From Hydrogenophaga sp. (GTDB lineage Bacteria; Pseudomonadota; Gammaproteobacteria; Burkholderiales; Burkholderiaceae_C), in the NCBI GenBank assembly GCA_011391595.1, contig JAABQG010000001.1:60786-124785 (forward strand): a stretch of DNA of 64,000 nt, given 5' to 3'. Below the pieces are notes generated by a model that was given only the letters and a program-made list of their open reading frames with translations, was not told the origin of the DNA and ran no database searches. Shown piece by piece: positions 17,884 through 27,199 of this stretch (position 1 is the first letter of the stretch; each line of letters begins with the position of its first letter). Made by a program: the position numbers and the translations under genes.

Positions 17884-19389
17884 TCACGCGGCGGCGGATC
17901 GGGTGTTCCACCACTTCACCGCACGCGGCAGCACCAGGATGGATATCACGACGATCAGCAGCGTCACGGACATCGGGCGTTGCAGGAACACCATGGGGCT
18001 GCCCTCGCCGATCGAGATCGCGTTGCGCAGCTGCGCCTCGGCCAGCGGACCCAGGATCATGCCCACGAGTACCGGCGCTGTGGGAAAGTTGAAACGGCGC
18101 ATAACCAGCCCCAGCAGCCCGATGCCATACAACAGGAACAGGTCGAAGGCGCTCTGGCGCATGCCATAGACACCGACCGTCGCAAAAATCAGGATGCCGG
18201 CGTAAAGCTGGGGCTTGGGCACCTTGAGCAACTTGACCCACAAGCCGACCAGCGGCAGGTTCAGCACAAGCAGCATCACGTTGCCGATGTACAGGGATGC
18301 AATCAGCGCCCACACCAGCGCCGAAGAGCTGCTGAACAACTGCGGCCCCGGTTGAATACCGTAGTTCTGGAACGCGCCGAGCAAGATGGCCGTGGTATTG
18401 GACGTGGGAATGCCCAGCGTGAGCAGCGGGATCAGCGCGGCTGTCACTGTGGCGTTGTTGGCCGCCTCGGGGCCGGCCACGCCTTCGATCGCACCCGTGG
18501 TGCCGAACTCGGCCTTGTGCTCGCCTTGGGCCAGTTTTTTCTCGGTGGCGTAACTCAGAAAGGTCGGAATCTCGGTGCCGCCCGCCGGAATACAGCCAAA
18601 CGGCGCACCAATGGCGGTACCGCGAAGCCAGGCGGGAATCGAGCGGCGCCAGTCGCGCCGGGTCATGGTCACCCGGCTCATGCGGTTTTCGGACTCGACC
18701 ACCTTGCCCTCGAAAAGCACCGCATGCAGCGCTTCGGCCACCGCAAACAGGCCCACCGCCACCAGCACGATCTCCACACCGTCGAGCAGTTCGGGCACGC
18801 CGCCGGTGTAACGTGCCTGTCCGGTGATCTGGTCCATGCCGACCAGACCGGCTGCCAGCCCGACAAACAGGGCCGTCAGGCCGCGCACCGTGCTCTGGCC
18901 CAGCACCGCGCTGACCGTGGTGAAGGCCAGCAGCATCAGCATGAAGTATTCGGGCGGGCCCAGCCTGACCGCGAATTCGGCCACCACCGGCGCAAACAGC
19001 GTGACCAGCACGGTGGCGATGGTGCCGGCCACGAACGAGCCGATCGCCGAGGTCGCCAGTGCCGCCCCGGCACGGCCACTCTTGGCCATCTTGTTGCCTT
19101 CCATCGCGGTGACCATGGTGGCGGTTTCACCCGGCGTGTTCAGCAGGATCGAGGTGGTCGAGCCGCCGTACATCGCGCCGTAGTAGATGCCGGCGAAGAA
19201 GATCATCGACGCCGTGGCCTCGACCTTGGCGGTGATCGGCAGCAGCATGGCGACCGCCGTGGCCGGCCCGATGCCGGGAAGCACGCCGACTGCAGTGCCA
19301 AGGGCGCAGCCCACAAAGGCCCACAACAGGTTGACTGGCGTGCCTGCGGTGACGAAGCCCTGCAGCAGCTGATTCCAGATGTCCATCAT
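17884..19389 (-). CDS. tctA: Tripartite tricarboxylate transporter large permease TctA
   Basis: Large membrane subunit (about 501 residues, about 12 helices) of a TTT-family carboxylate importer. The ATG at 19389 is chosen because it overlaps the tctB stop as TGATG; a GTG nine bases earlier is possible. Seen: [19 protein letters not shown] near residues 35-53, [20 protein letters not shown], and the second family motif [17 protein letters not shown]. The substrate is a citrate-like or other carboxylate, not determined. Third gene of tctCBA. Confidence 0.94.
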   Translation of the reverse strand: MMDIWNQLLQGFVTAGTPVNLLWAFVGCALGTAVGVLPGIGPATAVAMLLPITAKVEATASMIFFAGIYYGAMYGGSTTSILLNTPGETATMVTAMEGNKMAKSGRAGAALATSAIGSFVAGTIATVLVTLFAPVVAEFAVRLGPPEYFMLMLLAFTTVSAVLGQSTVRGLTALFVGLAAGLVGMDQITGQARYTGGVPELLDGVEIVLVAVGLFAVAEALHAVLFEGKVVESENRMSRVTMTRRDWRRSIPAWLRGTAIGAPFGCIPAGGTEIPTFLSYATEKKLAQGEHKAEFGTTGAIEGVAGPEAANNATVTAALIPLLTLGIPTSNTTAILLGAFQNYGIQPGPQLFSSSSALVWALIASLYIGNVMLLVLNLPLVGLWVKLLKVPKPQLYAGILIFATVGVYGMRQSAFDLFLLYGIGLLGLVMRRFNFPTAPVLVGMILGPLAEAQLRNAISIGEGSPMVFLQRPMSVTLLIVVISILVLPRAVKWWNTRSAAA

Positions 19390-19907
19390 CACAGCCACCC
19401 GGTCTGAGTCAGGCTGGGCAGGTTGATGCCCAGGAATTGCGTGAAGGCCCAGTACACCGGCGCGGCGATCAGCAGGCCGATCACCAGGTCAAGGACCCAG
19501 GATTTCAGGCCCTTGCCCCCCCGACCCTCGGCGTTGCGCAGCCCGCGCGCCGCCAGCACGAAGCACAAGGCGCAGCTGAAGATGAATCCCAGCGTGGTGA
19601 TCAGTGCCGCGTTGGCCAGCAGGCCCGCCGACATCCAGGCGAAACCAGCCCAATAGGGCCTTTCGCCCGAGGTTTCTTCCATATTGCGAAAGCCGCCTCG
19701 CCGCGCCTTGTAAACCATGATGCAACCGCACAGCAGCAAAGCCACCGACACCAGCCACGGCAGGAAGTTCGGCCCGACACCCGCATAACCGGCGGCAGCC
19801 GGAATGGTGAGCGCACCGGCCCCCAGGCCCAGGGCCAGCAGGATCACGCCAAGGCCGACGAGGGATTGAAGGAACGTTGAAGGAGTGGACGGAATGTGTG
19901 GTTTCAT
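19389..19907 (-). CDS. tctB: Tripartite tricarboxylate transporter small permease TctB
   Basis: Small four-helix membrane subunit of the TTT importer, about 172 residues from the ATG at 19907 (MKPHIPSTPSTFLQSLV). Seen: four hydrophobic stretches (about 14-40, 45-65, 85-105, 140-160), the usual TctB plan, with poor conservation as is normal for this subunit. Its stop overlaps the tctA start. A strong terminator lies just upstream, between it and tctC. Confidence 0.88.
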   Translation of the reverse strand: MKPHIPSTPSTFLQSLVGLGVILLALGLGAGALTIPAAAGYAGVGPNFLPWLVSVALLLCGCIMVYKARRGGFRNMEETSGERPYWAGFAWMSAGLLANAALITTLGFIFSCALCFVLAARGLRNAEGRGGKGLKSWVLDLVIGLLIAAPVYWAFTQFLGINLPSLTQTGWL

Positions 19908-19959
19908 GGGACGGCCTGAGAGGGAATTGCCGCGTCCGGATGGCGGGCGCGACAACCCC

Positions 19960-19984
19960 AAAAAAACAGCCCGGTTTCCCGGGC
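19960..19984 (-). terminator. Rho-independent terminator between tctC and tctB
   Basis: On the minus strand GCCCGG-GAAA-CCGGGC is followed by TGTTTTTTT: a six-base GC stem with a GNRA-type loop and U-run. It stands right after the tctC stop and before tctB, so part of the transcripts would end here and leave more binding-protein message than permease message. Confidence 0.85.
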
Positions 19985-19991
19985 CAACGGC

Positions 19992-20951
19992 TTAAATCAT
20001 GCCGGACTTGACCATCGTGGCGCGCAGGGACGCGAAGTCGTCATCGACGAATTTCTCGAACTCGGCGCCGGTCAGCACGGCGGATGTCCAGTTGTTCTTT
20101 TCGAGCGCCTCGGCCCAGGCCTTGGACTTGACGGCCTTCAGCAGCATGTCGATCAGGGCCTTGCGTTGCTCGGCCGTGATGCCGGGCGCGCCATACACGC
20201 CGCGCCAGTTGCCGATTTCCACGTCGATGCCCTGCTCCTTGAGGGTGGGCACGTCGACGCCTTTCAAGCGCACAGCAGAGGTCACACCAATCGGCTTCAT
20301 CTTGCCGGTCTTGATGTATTCGGAAAACTCGCTGTAGCCGCTGCCGCCAATCGTCACGTTGCCGCCCAGAATGGCTGCCGTGGCCTCACCGCCGCCCCGG
20401 AAAGCCACGTAGTTGATCTTGGCTGCGTCCACACCAACCGCGCGGGCAATCATGGCCGCGGCAATGTGCTCGGTGGAGCCGCGTGAACCGCCGCCCCACT
20501 TGACGCTGCCCGGATCCTTCTTCAACTGGTCGATCACATCCTTCATCGTCTTGAACGGCGAGTTGGCGGGCAGCACGAACACGTTGTACTCGCTGGTCAG
20601 ACGGGCCAGCGGGGTGGCCGCGCTCAGGGTCACGGGCGGTTTGCCGGTGATGATGCCGCCCAACATCACCTGCCCCATCACCATCATGGCGTTCGGGTCA
20701 CCCTTGCTGCCGTTGACAAACTGGGCCAGGCCCAAGGCCCCGGCGGCGCCGCCCTTGTTGTCAAAGGTCACGGCGTCGGCGACCTTGGCATCCTGCAGTG
20801 CCTTGCCCAGCGCGCGGCCGGTGGTGTCCCAGCCGCCACCGGGATTGGCGGGGATCATCATCTTGATGTTGGTGGCCGCCAGGGCCGAAAGCGGCAGGCC
20901 GCTGGTGACGGCAAGGGCTGCCATGGATTTGAGAAAAGTGTCGCGACGCAT
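19992..20951 (-). CDS. tctC: Tripartite tricarboxylate transporter binding protein TctC
   Basis: Periplasmic solute-binding protein of the TTT family (Bug-type), about 319 residues. The ATG at 20951 follows AGGAG at six bases and begins a signal sequence (MRRDTFLKSMAALAVTSGLPLSALA) with paired arginines. Seen: IPANPGGGWDTTGRALGKAL, the pyrophosphate-like loop typical of the family, VTFDNKGGAAG and GGGSRGSTEHIAAAM. Ligand unknown, probably a di- or tricarboxylate. Divergent from tctDE with 88 bp between starts. Confidence 0.94.
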   Translation of the reverse strand: MRRDTFLKSMAALAVTSGLPLSALAATNIKMMIPANPGGGWDTTGRALGKALQDAKVADAVTFDNKGGAAGALGLAQFVNGSKGDPNAMMVMGQVMLGGIITGKPPVTLSAATPLARLTSEYNVFVLPANSPFKTMKDVIDQLKKDPGSVKWGGGSRGSTEHIAAAMIARAVGVDAAKINYVAFRGGGEATAAILGGNVTIGGSGYSEFSEYIKTGKMKPIGVTSAVRLKGVDVPTLKEQGIDVEIGNWRGVYGAPGITAEQRKALIDMLLKAVKSKAWAEALEKNNWTSAVLTGAEFEKFVDDDFASLRATMVKSGMI

Positions 20952-20966
20952 GCATATCTCCTGAGT

Positions 20967-21017
20967 ACGGGTTAAGGACCCGTCGATCTTCAGGCCCGAA
21001 GCTGTCAAACGGCTGTC
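20967..21017. promoter_or_regulatory. Operator candidates in the tctC-tctD divergent region
   Basis: Two features are visible: a perfect inverted repeat ACGGGT-TAAGG-ACCCGT (20967-20983), and a direct repeat GCTGTC at 21001-21006 and 21012-21017. An 11-bp spacing of direct repeats is the usual binding pattern for OmpR/PhoB-type regulators such as TctD. Binding is inferred from spacing only. Confidence 0.45.
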
Positions 21018-21039
21018 CAGACCCTCAGGGAAAGTGCTA

Positions 21040-21738
21040 ATGTCCGGCCTCATGAAACTGCTGCTCGTCGAAGACAACCCGGCCATGCAGGCCACGCTGC
21101 AGCGTAGCCTGTCGCGCCAGGGCATGGACGTGGTGGCCTGCGGCGATGGCGCCCAGGCGCTGCTGAAATGGGCGTCCTTTCATCCCGACGTGGTGCTGCT
21201 GGACCTGACCCTGCCCGGCATGGATGGCCTGCAGCTGCTTCAGCAGGCGCGCGCCAGCGGCCGCACCACGCCGGTGCTGATCCTGACGGCGCGCGGTACG
21301 GTCGGCGACCGCATCATCGGGCTGAACACGGGCGCCGACGACTACCTGCCCAAGCCGTTTGATCTGGATGAACTCGAAGCCCGCGTGCGCGCGCTGGCCC
21401 GGCGCGTCGGTGCGCGGGTATCGGCCGACAGCGAGACCAGCCTCGCGCCCAGCCTGGGGAACTTGCGCCATGACCAGCAAAGCGGCGCCATCTACTGCCG
21501 TGATCAGGTAATGGATCTCGCCCCCCGCGAACTGGCCCTGCTGCAGGCCCTGCTGGCGCGGCCCGGGCACGCGGTGTCCAAGGAGCGCCTGTTCGACCAT
21601 GTTTTCCCCGGCGCGGAAAATGTGCAGTACGAGGCTATCGAAGTGGTGGTCTACCGGCTGCGCAAGAAACTGGCGCACAGCGGTGTCACGCTGGTCACCT
21701 TGCGCGGACTGGGCTACCTGTTGAAGGTCGCGCCATGA
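21040..21738 (+). CDS. tctD: Response regulator TctD (OmpR/PhoB family)
   Basis: DNA-binding response regulator expected to control tctCBA in response to the external carboxylate. About 232 residues from the ATG at 21040 (AGGGA upstream); an ATG at 21052 is also possible. Seen: receiver domain with acidic pair LLVEDNP, phospho-acceptor DLTLPGMDG, Thr in ILTARG and Lys in PKPFDLDEL, then a winged-helix domain (about 130-230) ending RGLGYLLKV. Its stop overlaps the tctE start by four bases. Confidence 0.94.
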   Translation: MSGLMKLLLVEDNPAMQATLQRSLSRQGMDVVACGDGAQALLKWASFHPDVVLLDLTLPGMDGLQLLQQARASGRTTPVLILTARGTVGDRIIGLNTGADDYLPKPFDLDELEARVRALARRVGARVSADSETSLAPSLGNLRHDQQSGAIYCRDQVMDLAPRELALLQALLARPGHAVSKERLFDHVFPGAENVQYEAIEVVVYRLRKKLAHSGVTLVTLRGLGYLLKVAP

Positions 21739-23201
21739 ACCACAGCGCGCCAGCGCCGGGCGCCCCTGTGGCCCGCGCCGAAACGCAGTCCCTGTCGCTG
21801 CGGCGCTACCTCCTGCTCGGCATCCTGCTGCCGGTATGCCTGCTTGTGATCGTCAACACCTGGAGCCTGTACCGCCAGGTGCTGGTCGCGGCCAACACCG
21901 CCTACGACCGCACGCTGCTGGCCTCAGCCAAGTCGATCAGCGAACAGCTCGACGTGGAGGGCTACGACGACGCGGCCCGGCTGAGCGCGCGCGTGCCCTA
22001 CTCGGCACTGGAAGCTTTCGAGGCGGACAACCAGAGTCGCATGTTTTACCGGGTATCGGGCCCCTCGGGCGAGGTGGTCTCGGGCTTCGCCGATCTGCCC
22101 TTGTGGCGTGGCCAGATTCCGGCGCGCCCGGCCTACGCCGCCTTGGTGGATTTTTATGACGACAACTATCTGAACGAGCCCGTCCGGGTGGCGGCGCTGC
22201 TGCAGCCCGTGACCGGGACCGATGGACGGGCCATGGCACTGATCCAGGTGGCCGAGACCCTGGAACTGCGCCACACCCTGGCGCGCCAGATGCTCTTCGA
22301 CACCCTGTGGCGCCAGGCGCTTCTGGTGGCGGTGATCGGGCTCGTGGTGGTGGTGGTGGTGCAACGCGCCACGCGTCCCGTGCGAAAGCTCAGCGCCGAA
22401 CTGCAGGCGCGCCCCGAGGGCGACCTGACACCGATCGAGGCGGCCGGGGCGCCGCGCGAACTGCTGCCGCTGGTGGACGCCACCAATGCCGTCATGACCC
22501 GGCTGGCGCACCTTCTGGACCACCAGAAGCGCTTTGTCCGTGATGCCTCGCATCAGTTGCGCACGCCGCTGGCCGTACTCAAGACCCAGGTTCAGTCGGC
22601 GCTGCGCGGCGACGTGGAGCCGCTGCAGGCGCTGGCCGAGATCAATGACACGGTCGACCGCGCCACGCTGCTGGCCAACCAGATGCTGGCGCTGGCCAAG
22701 GTCGAGCAGCTACGCCAGCAAAGCGCCCCATCGGTGCTGGACCTGGGCGACGCGGTGCGCGCCGTGGCCCTGGACCTGTCTCCGCTGATCGCGGGCAAGG
22801 ACATCGACTTTTCCATCGAGACCGTGACCGCGCCCGTGCTTGCCCACGAATGGATGCTGCAGGAGCTGACGCGCAACCTGTTGCACAACGCCATCAAGCA
22901 CACCCCGACCGGTGCAGGGCTTTCGGTGCGTGTGGTGGGCGACAGCCGCACGGCGGCGCTCACCGTCAGCGACAGCGGTGGCGGCATTGACAGCGAACTG
23001 GCACCGCGCCTGTTCCAGCCGTTTTCCGCCGGCGACATGCGTCAGGGTTCCGGGCTGGGCCTGGCCATCTGCCATGAAATCGCGGAAGCGCTGGGCGGCA
23101 GCATCACCCTGGACAACCGGATCGACCACGGCCGGATATCGGGCCTGGATGCCACCGTGCGGCTGCCGCTGGCGCGCGCAATGGCCCACAATCCCGGGTG
23201 A
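21735..23201 (+). CDS. tctE: Sensor histidine kinase TctE
   Basis: Membrane sensor partner of TctD, 488 residues. Seen: first membrane helix about 25-45 (YLLLGILLPVCLLVIVNTW), a periplasmic 2CSK-type sensor region, second helix about 195-212 (LLVAVIGLVVVVVV), HAMP-like linker, H-box DASHQLRTPL with the phospho-accepting His, N-box LLHNAIKH, G1 VSDSGGGI and G2 GSGLGLAICHEI. Start overlaps tctD (ATGA), stop overlaps the next gene (TGATG). Signal presumably a tricarboxylate, by family. Confidence 0.94.
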   Translation: MNHSAPAPGAPVARAETQSLSLRRYLLLGILLPVCLLVIVNTWSLYRQVLVAANTAYDRTLLASAKSISEQLDVEGYDDAARLSARVPYSALEAFEADNQSRMFYRVSGPSGEVVSGFADLPLWRGQIPARPAYAALVDFYDDNYLNEPVRVAALLQPVTGTDGRAMALIQVAETLELRHTLARQMLFDTLWRQALLVAVIGLVVVVVVQRATRPVRKLSAELQARPEGDLTPIEAAGAPRELLPLVDATNAVMTRLAHLLDHQKRFVRDASHQLRTPLAVLKTQVQSALRGDVEPLQALAEINDTVDRATLLANQMLALAKVEQLRQQSAPSVLDLGDAVRAVALDLSPLIAGKDIDFSIETVTAPVLAHEWMLQELTRNLLHNAIKHTPTGAGLSVRVVGDSRTAALTVSDSGGGIDSELAPRLFQPFSAGDMRQGSGLGLAICHEIAEALGGSITLDNRIDHGRISGLDATVRLPLARAMAHNPG

Positions 23202-23605
23202 TGGACAAGATTCGCATCGACAAGTGGCTCTGGGCCGCCCGCTTCTTCAAGACACGCTCGCTCGCCGTCGATGAGATCGGCAAGGGCCGCGTGCAGGTCA
23301 ACGCCCAGGACGCCAAGCCTTCGCGTGAAGTCAGGCCCGGCGATACCGTGACCCTGCGCCAGGGTCCGGTCCAGCGCACGGTCACGGTCCGCGGCATTTC
23401 CGGCGCGCGGGGCCCGGCCCCGGTGGCACAACTGCTTTACGAGGAAACCCCTGACAGCATCGCCGCCCGCGAACGGGCCGCCGAACAGCGCCGTCTGGCA
23501 CCCGAACCTGCGCTCGGCATCACCCAGGGCCGCCCGACCAAGCGCGACCGCCGGGATATCAGCCGCGCCTGGGGGAACCGCTGGAGCGCATCGATCGACG
23601 ACTGA
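23201..23605 (+). CDS. hslR: S4-domain RNA-binding protein, Hsp15-like
   Basis: Small S4 RNA-binding protein of the Hsp15 family, which binds stalled 50S subunits carrying peptidyl-tRNA after heat shock. 134 residues from the ATG at 23201, which shares its A with the tctE stop (TGATG). Seen: S4 domain IRIDKWLWAARFFKTRSLA at residues 3-21 and GRVQVN, then a basic C-terminal tail (GRPTKRDRRDISRAWGNRW). Position behind tctDE appears incidental. Confidence 0.88.
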   Translation: MDKIRIDKWLWAARFFKTRSLAVDEIGKGRVQVNAQDAKPSREVRPGDTVTLRQGPVQRTVTVRGISGARGPAPVAQLLYEETPDSIAARERAAEQRRLAPEPALGITQGRPTKRDRRDISRAWGNRWSASIDD

Positions 23606-23768
23606 TCACGCGCGGGCCGAGGGGTTTCACTGAGGAACTTTGCCCCAGACTGTGCTGTACTGTGCGTCTGGTCCCGATGGACTTCCCGCCGATCTTGAGA
23701 ACGCGCGGGACGGCCCGGGAGTGAATCGCCGTGGACTCTGTCCTGTCCCCAACCTTTAAAGGAACCTC

Positions 23769-24725
23769 ATGAAACACCGCTTGTTGTCCGCGGCCCTGCT
23801 CGCCGCCACCCTTCTGGCCGCCGGCCACGCCCATGCGCAACAGTTCTTCCGGATCGGCACCGGCGGCACCTCCGGCACCTACTACCCCGTCGGCGGCATG
23901 ATCGCCAACTCGGTCTCCCAGCCCGGCAAGATCATTGTCACAGCCCAGGCCAGCAACGGATCGGTCGCCAACGTCAATGGCATTTCCGGCGGCGCGCTGG
24001 AGTCGGGATTCAGCCAGTCCGATGTCGCCACGTGGGCCCAGAAGGGCACCGGCATCTTCGAGGGCAAACCCAACATGCCAGGCCTGCGCATGATTGCCAA
24101 CCTCTACCCTGAAAGCCTGCACATCGTGGTCAAGAAAGGCTCGGGCATCAAGACGGTGGCCGACCTCAAGGGCAAGCGAGTGGCGCTGGACGAGCCGGGC
24201 TCTGGCACGCTGGTGAATGCGCGCCTGGTGCTGGCCGCCTACGGTGTCAAGGAAACGGATATCAAGCCCGAGTACATCAAGCCCAATCAGGCTGGCGACA
24301 AGATGAAAGATGGCGCGCTCGACGCCTTCTTCTTCACCGGCGGCGCACCGGCCGGCGCCATTGCCGAACTTGCCTCCGCCGGTTCCGGCATCGAACTGGT
24401 GCCGATCGATGGACCCCAGGCCGATGGCCTGCGCCAGGCCAGCCCCTTCTTTGCCGTCGACAACATCCCCGCCGACACCTACAAGGGTGTTCCCGGTGTG
24501 AAGACCCTTGCCGTCGGCGCCCAGTGGGTGACCAGCGACAAGGCCGATGCCGAGACGGTCTACCAGATCACAAAGGCCCTCTACAGCGAACCGGTACAGA
24601 AGGCGCTGGCCGCCGGCCACGCCAAGGGCAAATTGATCACGCTGAGCAATGCGACCCAGGGCGTTGGCATCCCCTACCATCCGGGTGCCGAGAAGTTCTA
24701 CAAGGAAGCCGGCGTCCTGAAGTAG
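23769..24725 (+). CDS. TAXI-type TRAP transporter solute-binding protein
   Basis: Periplasmic binding protein of a TAXI-TRAP importer, 318 residues. Seen: Sec signal MKHRLLSAALLAATLLAAGHAHA, then FFRIGTGGTSGTYYPVGGMIAN, the family hallmark, QASNGSVANVNGI and VALDEPGSGTLVNARLVL. Ligand unknown; some characterised TAXI proteins bind glutamate or other organic acids. The start is preceded by AAAGGAA. A strong terminator separates it from the permease gene, again favouring excess binding protein. Confidence 0.92.
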   Translation: MKHRLLSAALLAATLLAAGHAHAQQFFRIGTGGTSGTYYPVGGMIANSVSQPGKIIVTAQASNGSVANVNGISGGALESGFSQSDVATWAQKGTGIFEGKPNMPGLRMIANLYPESLHIVVKKGSGIKTVADLKGKRVALDEPGSGTLVNARLVLAAYGVKETDIKPEYIKPNQAGDKMKDGALDAFFFTGGAPAGAIAELASAGSGIELVPIDGPQADGLRQASPFFAVDNIPADTYKGVPGVKTLAVGAQWVTSDKADAETVYQITKALYSEPVQKALAAGHAKGKLITLSNATQGVGIPYHPGAEKFYKEAGVLK

Positions 24726-24745
24726 GCCTGCCTGTTTCTCTGAAT

Positions 24746-24777
24746 GCAAAACGGGCGGGCCTATCCGCCCGTTTTGC
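24746..24777. terminator. Bidirectional intrinsic terminator between TRAP genes
   Basis: A perfect 13-base inverted repeat, GCAAAACGGGCGG with CCGCCCGTTTTGC around the loop GCCTAT, flanked by A- and T-runs. It follows the binding-protein stop by about 20 bases. It should terminate or attenuate before the permease gene. Confidence 0.88.
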
Positions 24778-24818
24778 TTTGCCAGAGTCCTCCTATCGAT
24801 TGACCTGTCGGACCCACC

Positions 24819-27005
24819 ATGACCCACGCCCTGCCTGACCCCAAGAAGCTGCTGGAACTTGAGGAGAAGTTCGACCCCGAGATGCGGTTTCGCCCGTACG
24901 TACCTCCCGCCACGCAGATCATCAAGTGGCTGCTGATCACCCTGAGCTGCTTCCACTACTACACCGCCGGGTTTGGCCTTTTGCGCGAGACCACCCATCG
25001 CGGCGTGCACCTGGCTTTTGTGCTGGGACTGATCTTTCTGGTGTTTGGCTTCAGCGCGCACAGTGCCGGCGCGAAACCCCGCCACAGCCTGCTGTCGCCG
25101 GGCGGCATTCCCCTGGTGGACTGGCTGCTGGCCCTGGTCTGCGCCGCCAGCGTGCTCTACATCCCCTACATCTTCGACGACCTGGCCATGCGCGTGGGCA
25201 ATCCCGGGCGGCTGGATGTCGTGATGGGCAGCATACTTTTTTTCACACTGCTGGAGGCCACGCGCCGCAGCATGGGCTGGCCCTTGCCCATCATTGCCCT
25301 GGTGTTCACCTTTTACTCGTTGTTCGGCACCGTGTTTCCGGGGCTACTTCAGCACGCCGGCGCCAGCTGGAGCCAGTTCATCAACCACCAGTACCTCACC
25401 AGTCAGGGCATCTACGGCGTCGCCGTGGGAGTGGTCGCCACCTACGTCTTTCATTTCGTACTGTTTGGTGTGCTGGCCACGCGCATCGGCCTGGGTCAGC
25501 TGTTTCTCGATATCGCCTCCAGCGTGGCGGGGCGCTACGCAGGGGGCCCCGCGAAAGTCAGTGTCTTTGGTTCGGCGATGTTCGGCATGTTGTCCGGCTC
25601 GTCGGTGGCCAATGCGGTCACTGTCGGCTCGCTCACCATTCCCGCCATGATCCGCGTGGGCTACAAGCGCGAGTTTGCCGGCGCGGTGGAGGCCGCGGCC
25701 TCGACCGGCGGGCAGATCACCCCGCCGGTGCTGGGCGCGGCCGCGTTCCTGATGATCGAATTCCTGAACGTGCCGTACCAGACCATCATCGCTGCCGCCG
25801 CGATACCGGCTTTCATGCATTTCTTCGGCGTGTTCATGCAGGTGCATTTCGAGGCCAAGCGCCATGGCCTGCGCGGGTTGACCGAAGAGGAAATGCCCAA
25901 GTTGCGCCAGAGCTTCAAGATGCGCTGGCCCACGCTGATTCCGCTGGTGCTGCTGATCACGATCCTGGTCAGCGGTCGCACGCCCTACCTGGCGGCCTTT
26001 GTGGGCATCACCTCAGGCGTCATCGTCGGCCTGACGACCTCCGTCTCGGGCAACCGGCCGGTCAATTGGGTGCTCATGACCGCGCTGCACGGACTGCTGG
26101 TGCTACTGGCCTTTGGCGGGTTTGACGAGAGCGTCAAGCTGGCGCTGTTTGCCGCCGGCATCGTGATCACCATGGTGGTCCTGCGCCTGGCCCGGATCTC
26201 GGGCCGCATTCACTACAGCACACTGATCGAAGCATTCGAGACTGGCGCCAAATACGCGCTGGCGGTGGGGGCCGCGGCAGCCACCGTGGGCATCGTGATC
26301 GGCGTGGTCACGCTCACGGGCGTGGGCTTCAAGATCAGCTACATCATTACCACCGCGGCGCAGACCCTGGCGGGGGGCATGTCCACCGTCGTGCCCGCCT
26401 TTCTGATGTCCACGCAAACGCTCACGCTGCTGTGCGCGCTGATCATGACCGGCCTGGTCTGCATCCTGATGGGTTGCGGCATCCCGACCACGGCCAACTA
26501 CATCATCATGGTGACGGTGGCAGCACCCACGCTGGTCCAGTTGGGCGTTGAACCACTGGTGGCGCACTTCTTCGTGTTCTATTACGGCGTGCTGGCCGAC
26601 ATCACGCCGCCGGTCGCGCTGGCAGCCTATGCGGCAGCGGGCATGGCCGGCAGCGACCCGTTCCGGACCGGCACCACCGCCTTCCGCCTGGGACTGGGCA
26701 AGGCGCTGGTGCCCTTTGTCTTCGTCTTTTCGCCTTCGCTCATTCTGGTGGCCAAGGGGTTCAACTGGCCGGACTTCGTGATCACCTTTACCGGTTGCGT
26801 GATGGGCATCACGCTGCTGGCGGCCGCGCTGTCGAAGTACTTCCTGGTCGAAATGAAGCGCTGGGAACAGTGGCTGTGCATACTTGCCGCCCTTCTGATG
26901 GTTGCTCCGAGCCTGATCGCCACCCTGGCTGGCGTGGTCCTGGCCGCCCCCGTGGGATTGCGCCAGTGGAGAGCCTGGCGGCTGGCCAGCATCCGGGTGA
27001 CCTGA
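24819..27005 (+). CDS. TRAP transporter fused permease subunit (DctQ-DctM)
   Basis: Membrane component of the TAXI-TRAP importer with small and large subunits in one chain, 728 residues. Seen: an N-terminal soluble segment then DctQ-like helices (about 28-150), then the DctM part with GSSVANAVTVGSLTIPAMIRVGY and VEAAASTGGQITPPVLGAAAFLM around residues 262-316, and CGIPTTANYIIMV and YYGVLADITPPVALAAYAAAG near 560-605, typical of the fused subfamily. More than 15 hydrophobic stretches. Partner of the binding protein just upstream. Confidence 0.93.
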   Translation: MTHALPDPKKLLELEEKFDPEMRFRPYVPPATQIIKWLLITLSCFHYYTAGFGLLRETTHRGVHLAFVLGLIFLVFGFSAHSAGAKPRHSLLSPGGIPLVDWLLALVCAASVLYIPYIFDDLAMRVGNPGRLDVVMGSILFFTLLEATRRSMGWPLPIIALVFTFYSLFGTVFPGLLQHAGASWSQFINHQYLTSQGIYGVAVGVVATYVFHFVLFGVLATRIGLGQLFLDIASSVAGRYAGGPAKVSVFGSAMFGMLSGSSVANAVTVGSLTIPAMIRVGYKREFAGAVEAAASTGGQITPPVLGAAAFLMIEFLNVPYQTIIAAAAIPAFMHFFGVFMQVHFEAKRHGLRGLTEEEMPKLRQSFKMRWPTLIPLVLLITILVSGRTPYLAAFVGITSGVIVGLTTSVSGNRPVNWVLMTALHGLLVLLAFGGFDESVKLALFAAGIVITMVVLRLARISGRIHYSTLIEAFETGAKYALAVGAAAATVGIVIGVVTLTGVGFKISYIITTAAQTLAGGMSTVVPAFLMSTQTLTLLCALIMTGLVCILMGCGIPTTANYIIMVTVAAPTLVQLGVEPLVAHFFVFYYGVLADITPPVALAAYAAAGMAGSDPFRTGTTAFRLGLGKALVPFVFVFSPSLILVAKGFNWPDFVITFTGCVMGITLLAAALSKYFLVEMKRWEQWLCILAALLMVAPSLIATLAGVVLAAPVGLRQWRAWRLASIRVT

Positions 27006-27042
27006 TTCCCGGCGCGGTGTCTTCCTCGAAAGTGACCCAAAC

Positions 27043-27064
27043 AAAAAAGCCACCCGAGGGTGGC
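27043..27064 (-). terminator. Intrinsic terminator after tRNA-Ser
   Basis: On the minus strand GCCACCC-TC-GGGTGGC is followed by TTTTTT. It stands eight bases past the 3' end of the tRNA gene. The stem could also serve transcripts arriving from the TRAP permease on the plus strand, but no U-run follows in that direction. Confidence 0.8.
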
Positions 27065-27072
27065 TTCTGTGC

Positions 27073-27165
27073 TGGCGGAAACGGAGGGATTCGAACCCTC
27101 GATGAGGCTCTACACCCCATACTCCCTTAGCAGGGGAGCACCTTCGGCCACTCGGTCACGTTTCC
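27073..27165 (-). tRNA. tRNA-Ser, anticodon GCU
   Basis: 93 bases including an encoded CCA. The minus strand begins GGAAACGTGACCGAGTGG; the acceptor arms GGAAACG and CGTTTCC pair. The anticodon arm CTCCC-CTGCTAA-GGGAG shows anticodon GCT (reads AGC/AGU), the T arm contains GGTTCGAATCC, and a long variable arm, as expected for a serine tRNA, lies between. No integrated element is seen at its 3' end. Confidence 0.96.
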
Positions 27166-27199
27166 AATGATGGGATTATGCCTCAAGCACGCCGCTGTT

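Noticed and set aside
27073..27165. tRNA-Ser gene as an attachment site of a genomic island
   Set aside because: No integrase, no duplicated tRNA end and only housekeeping genes or transporters on both sides.
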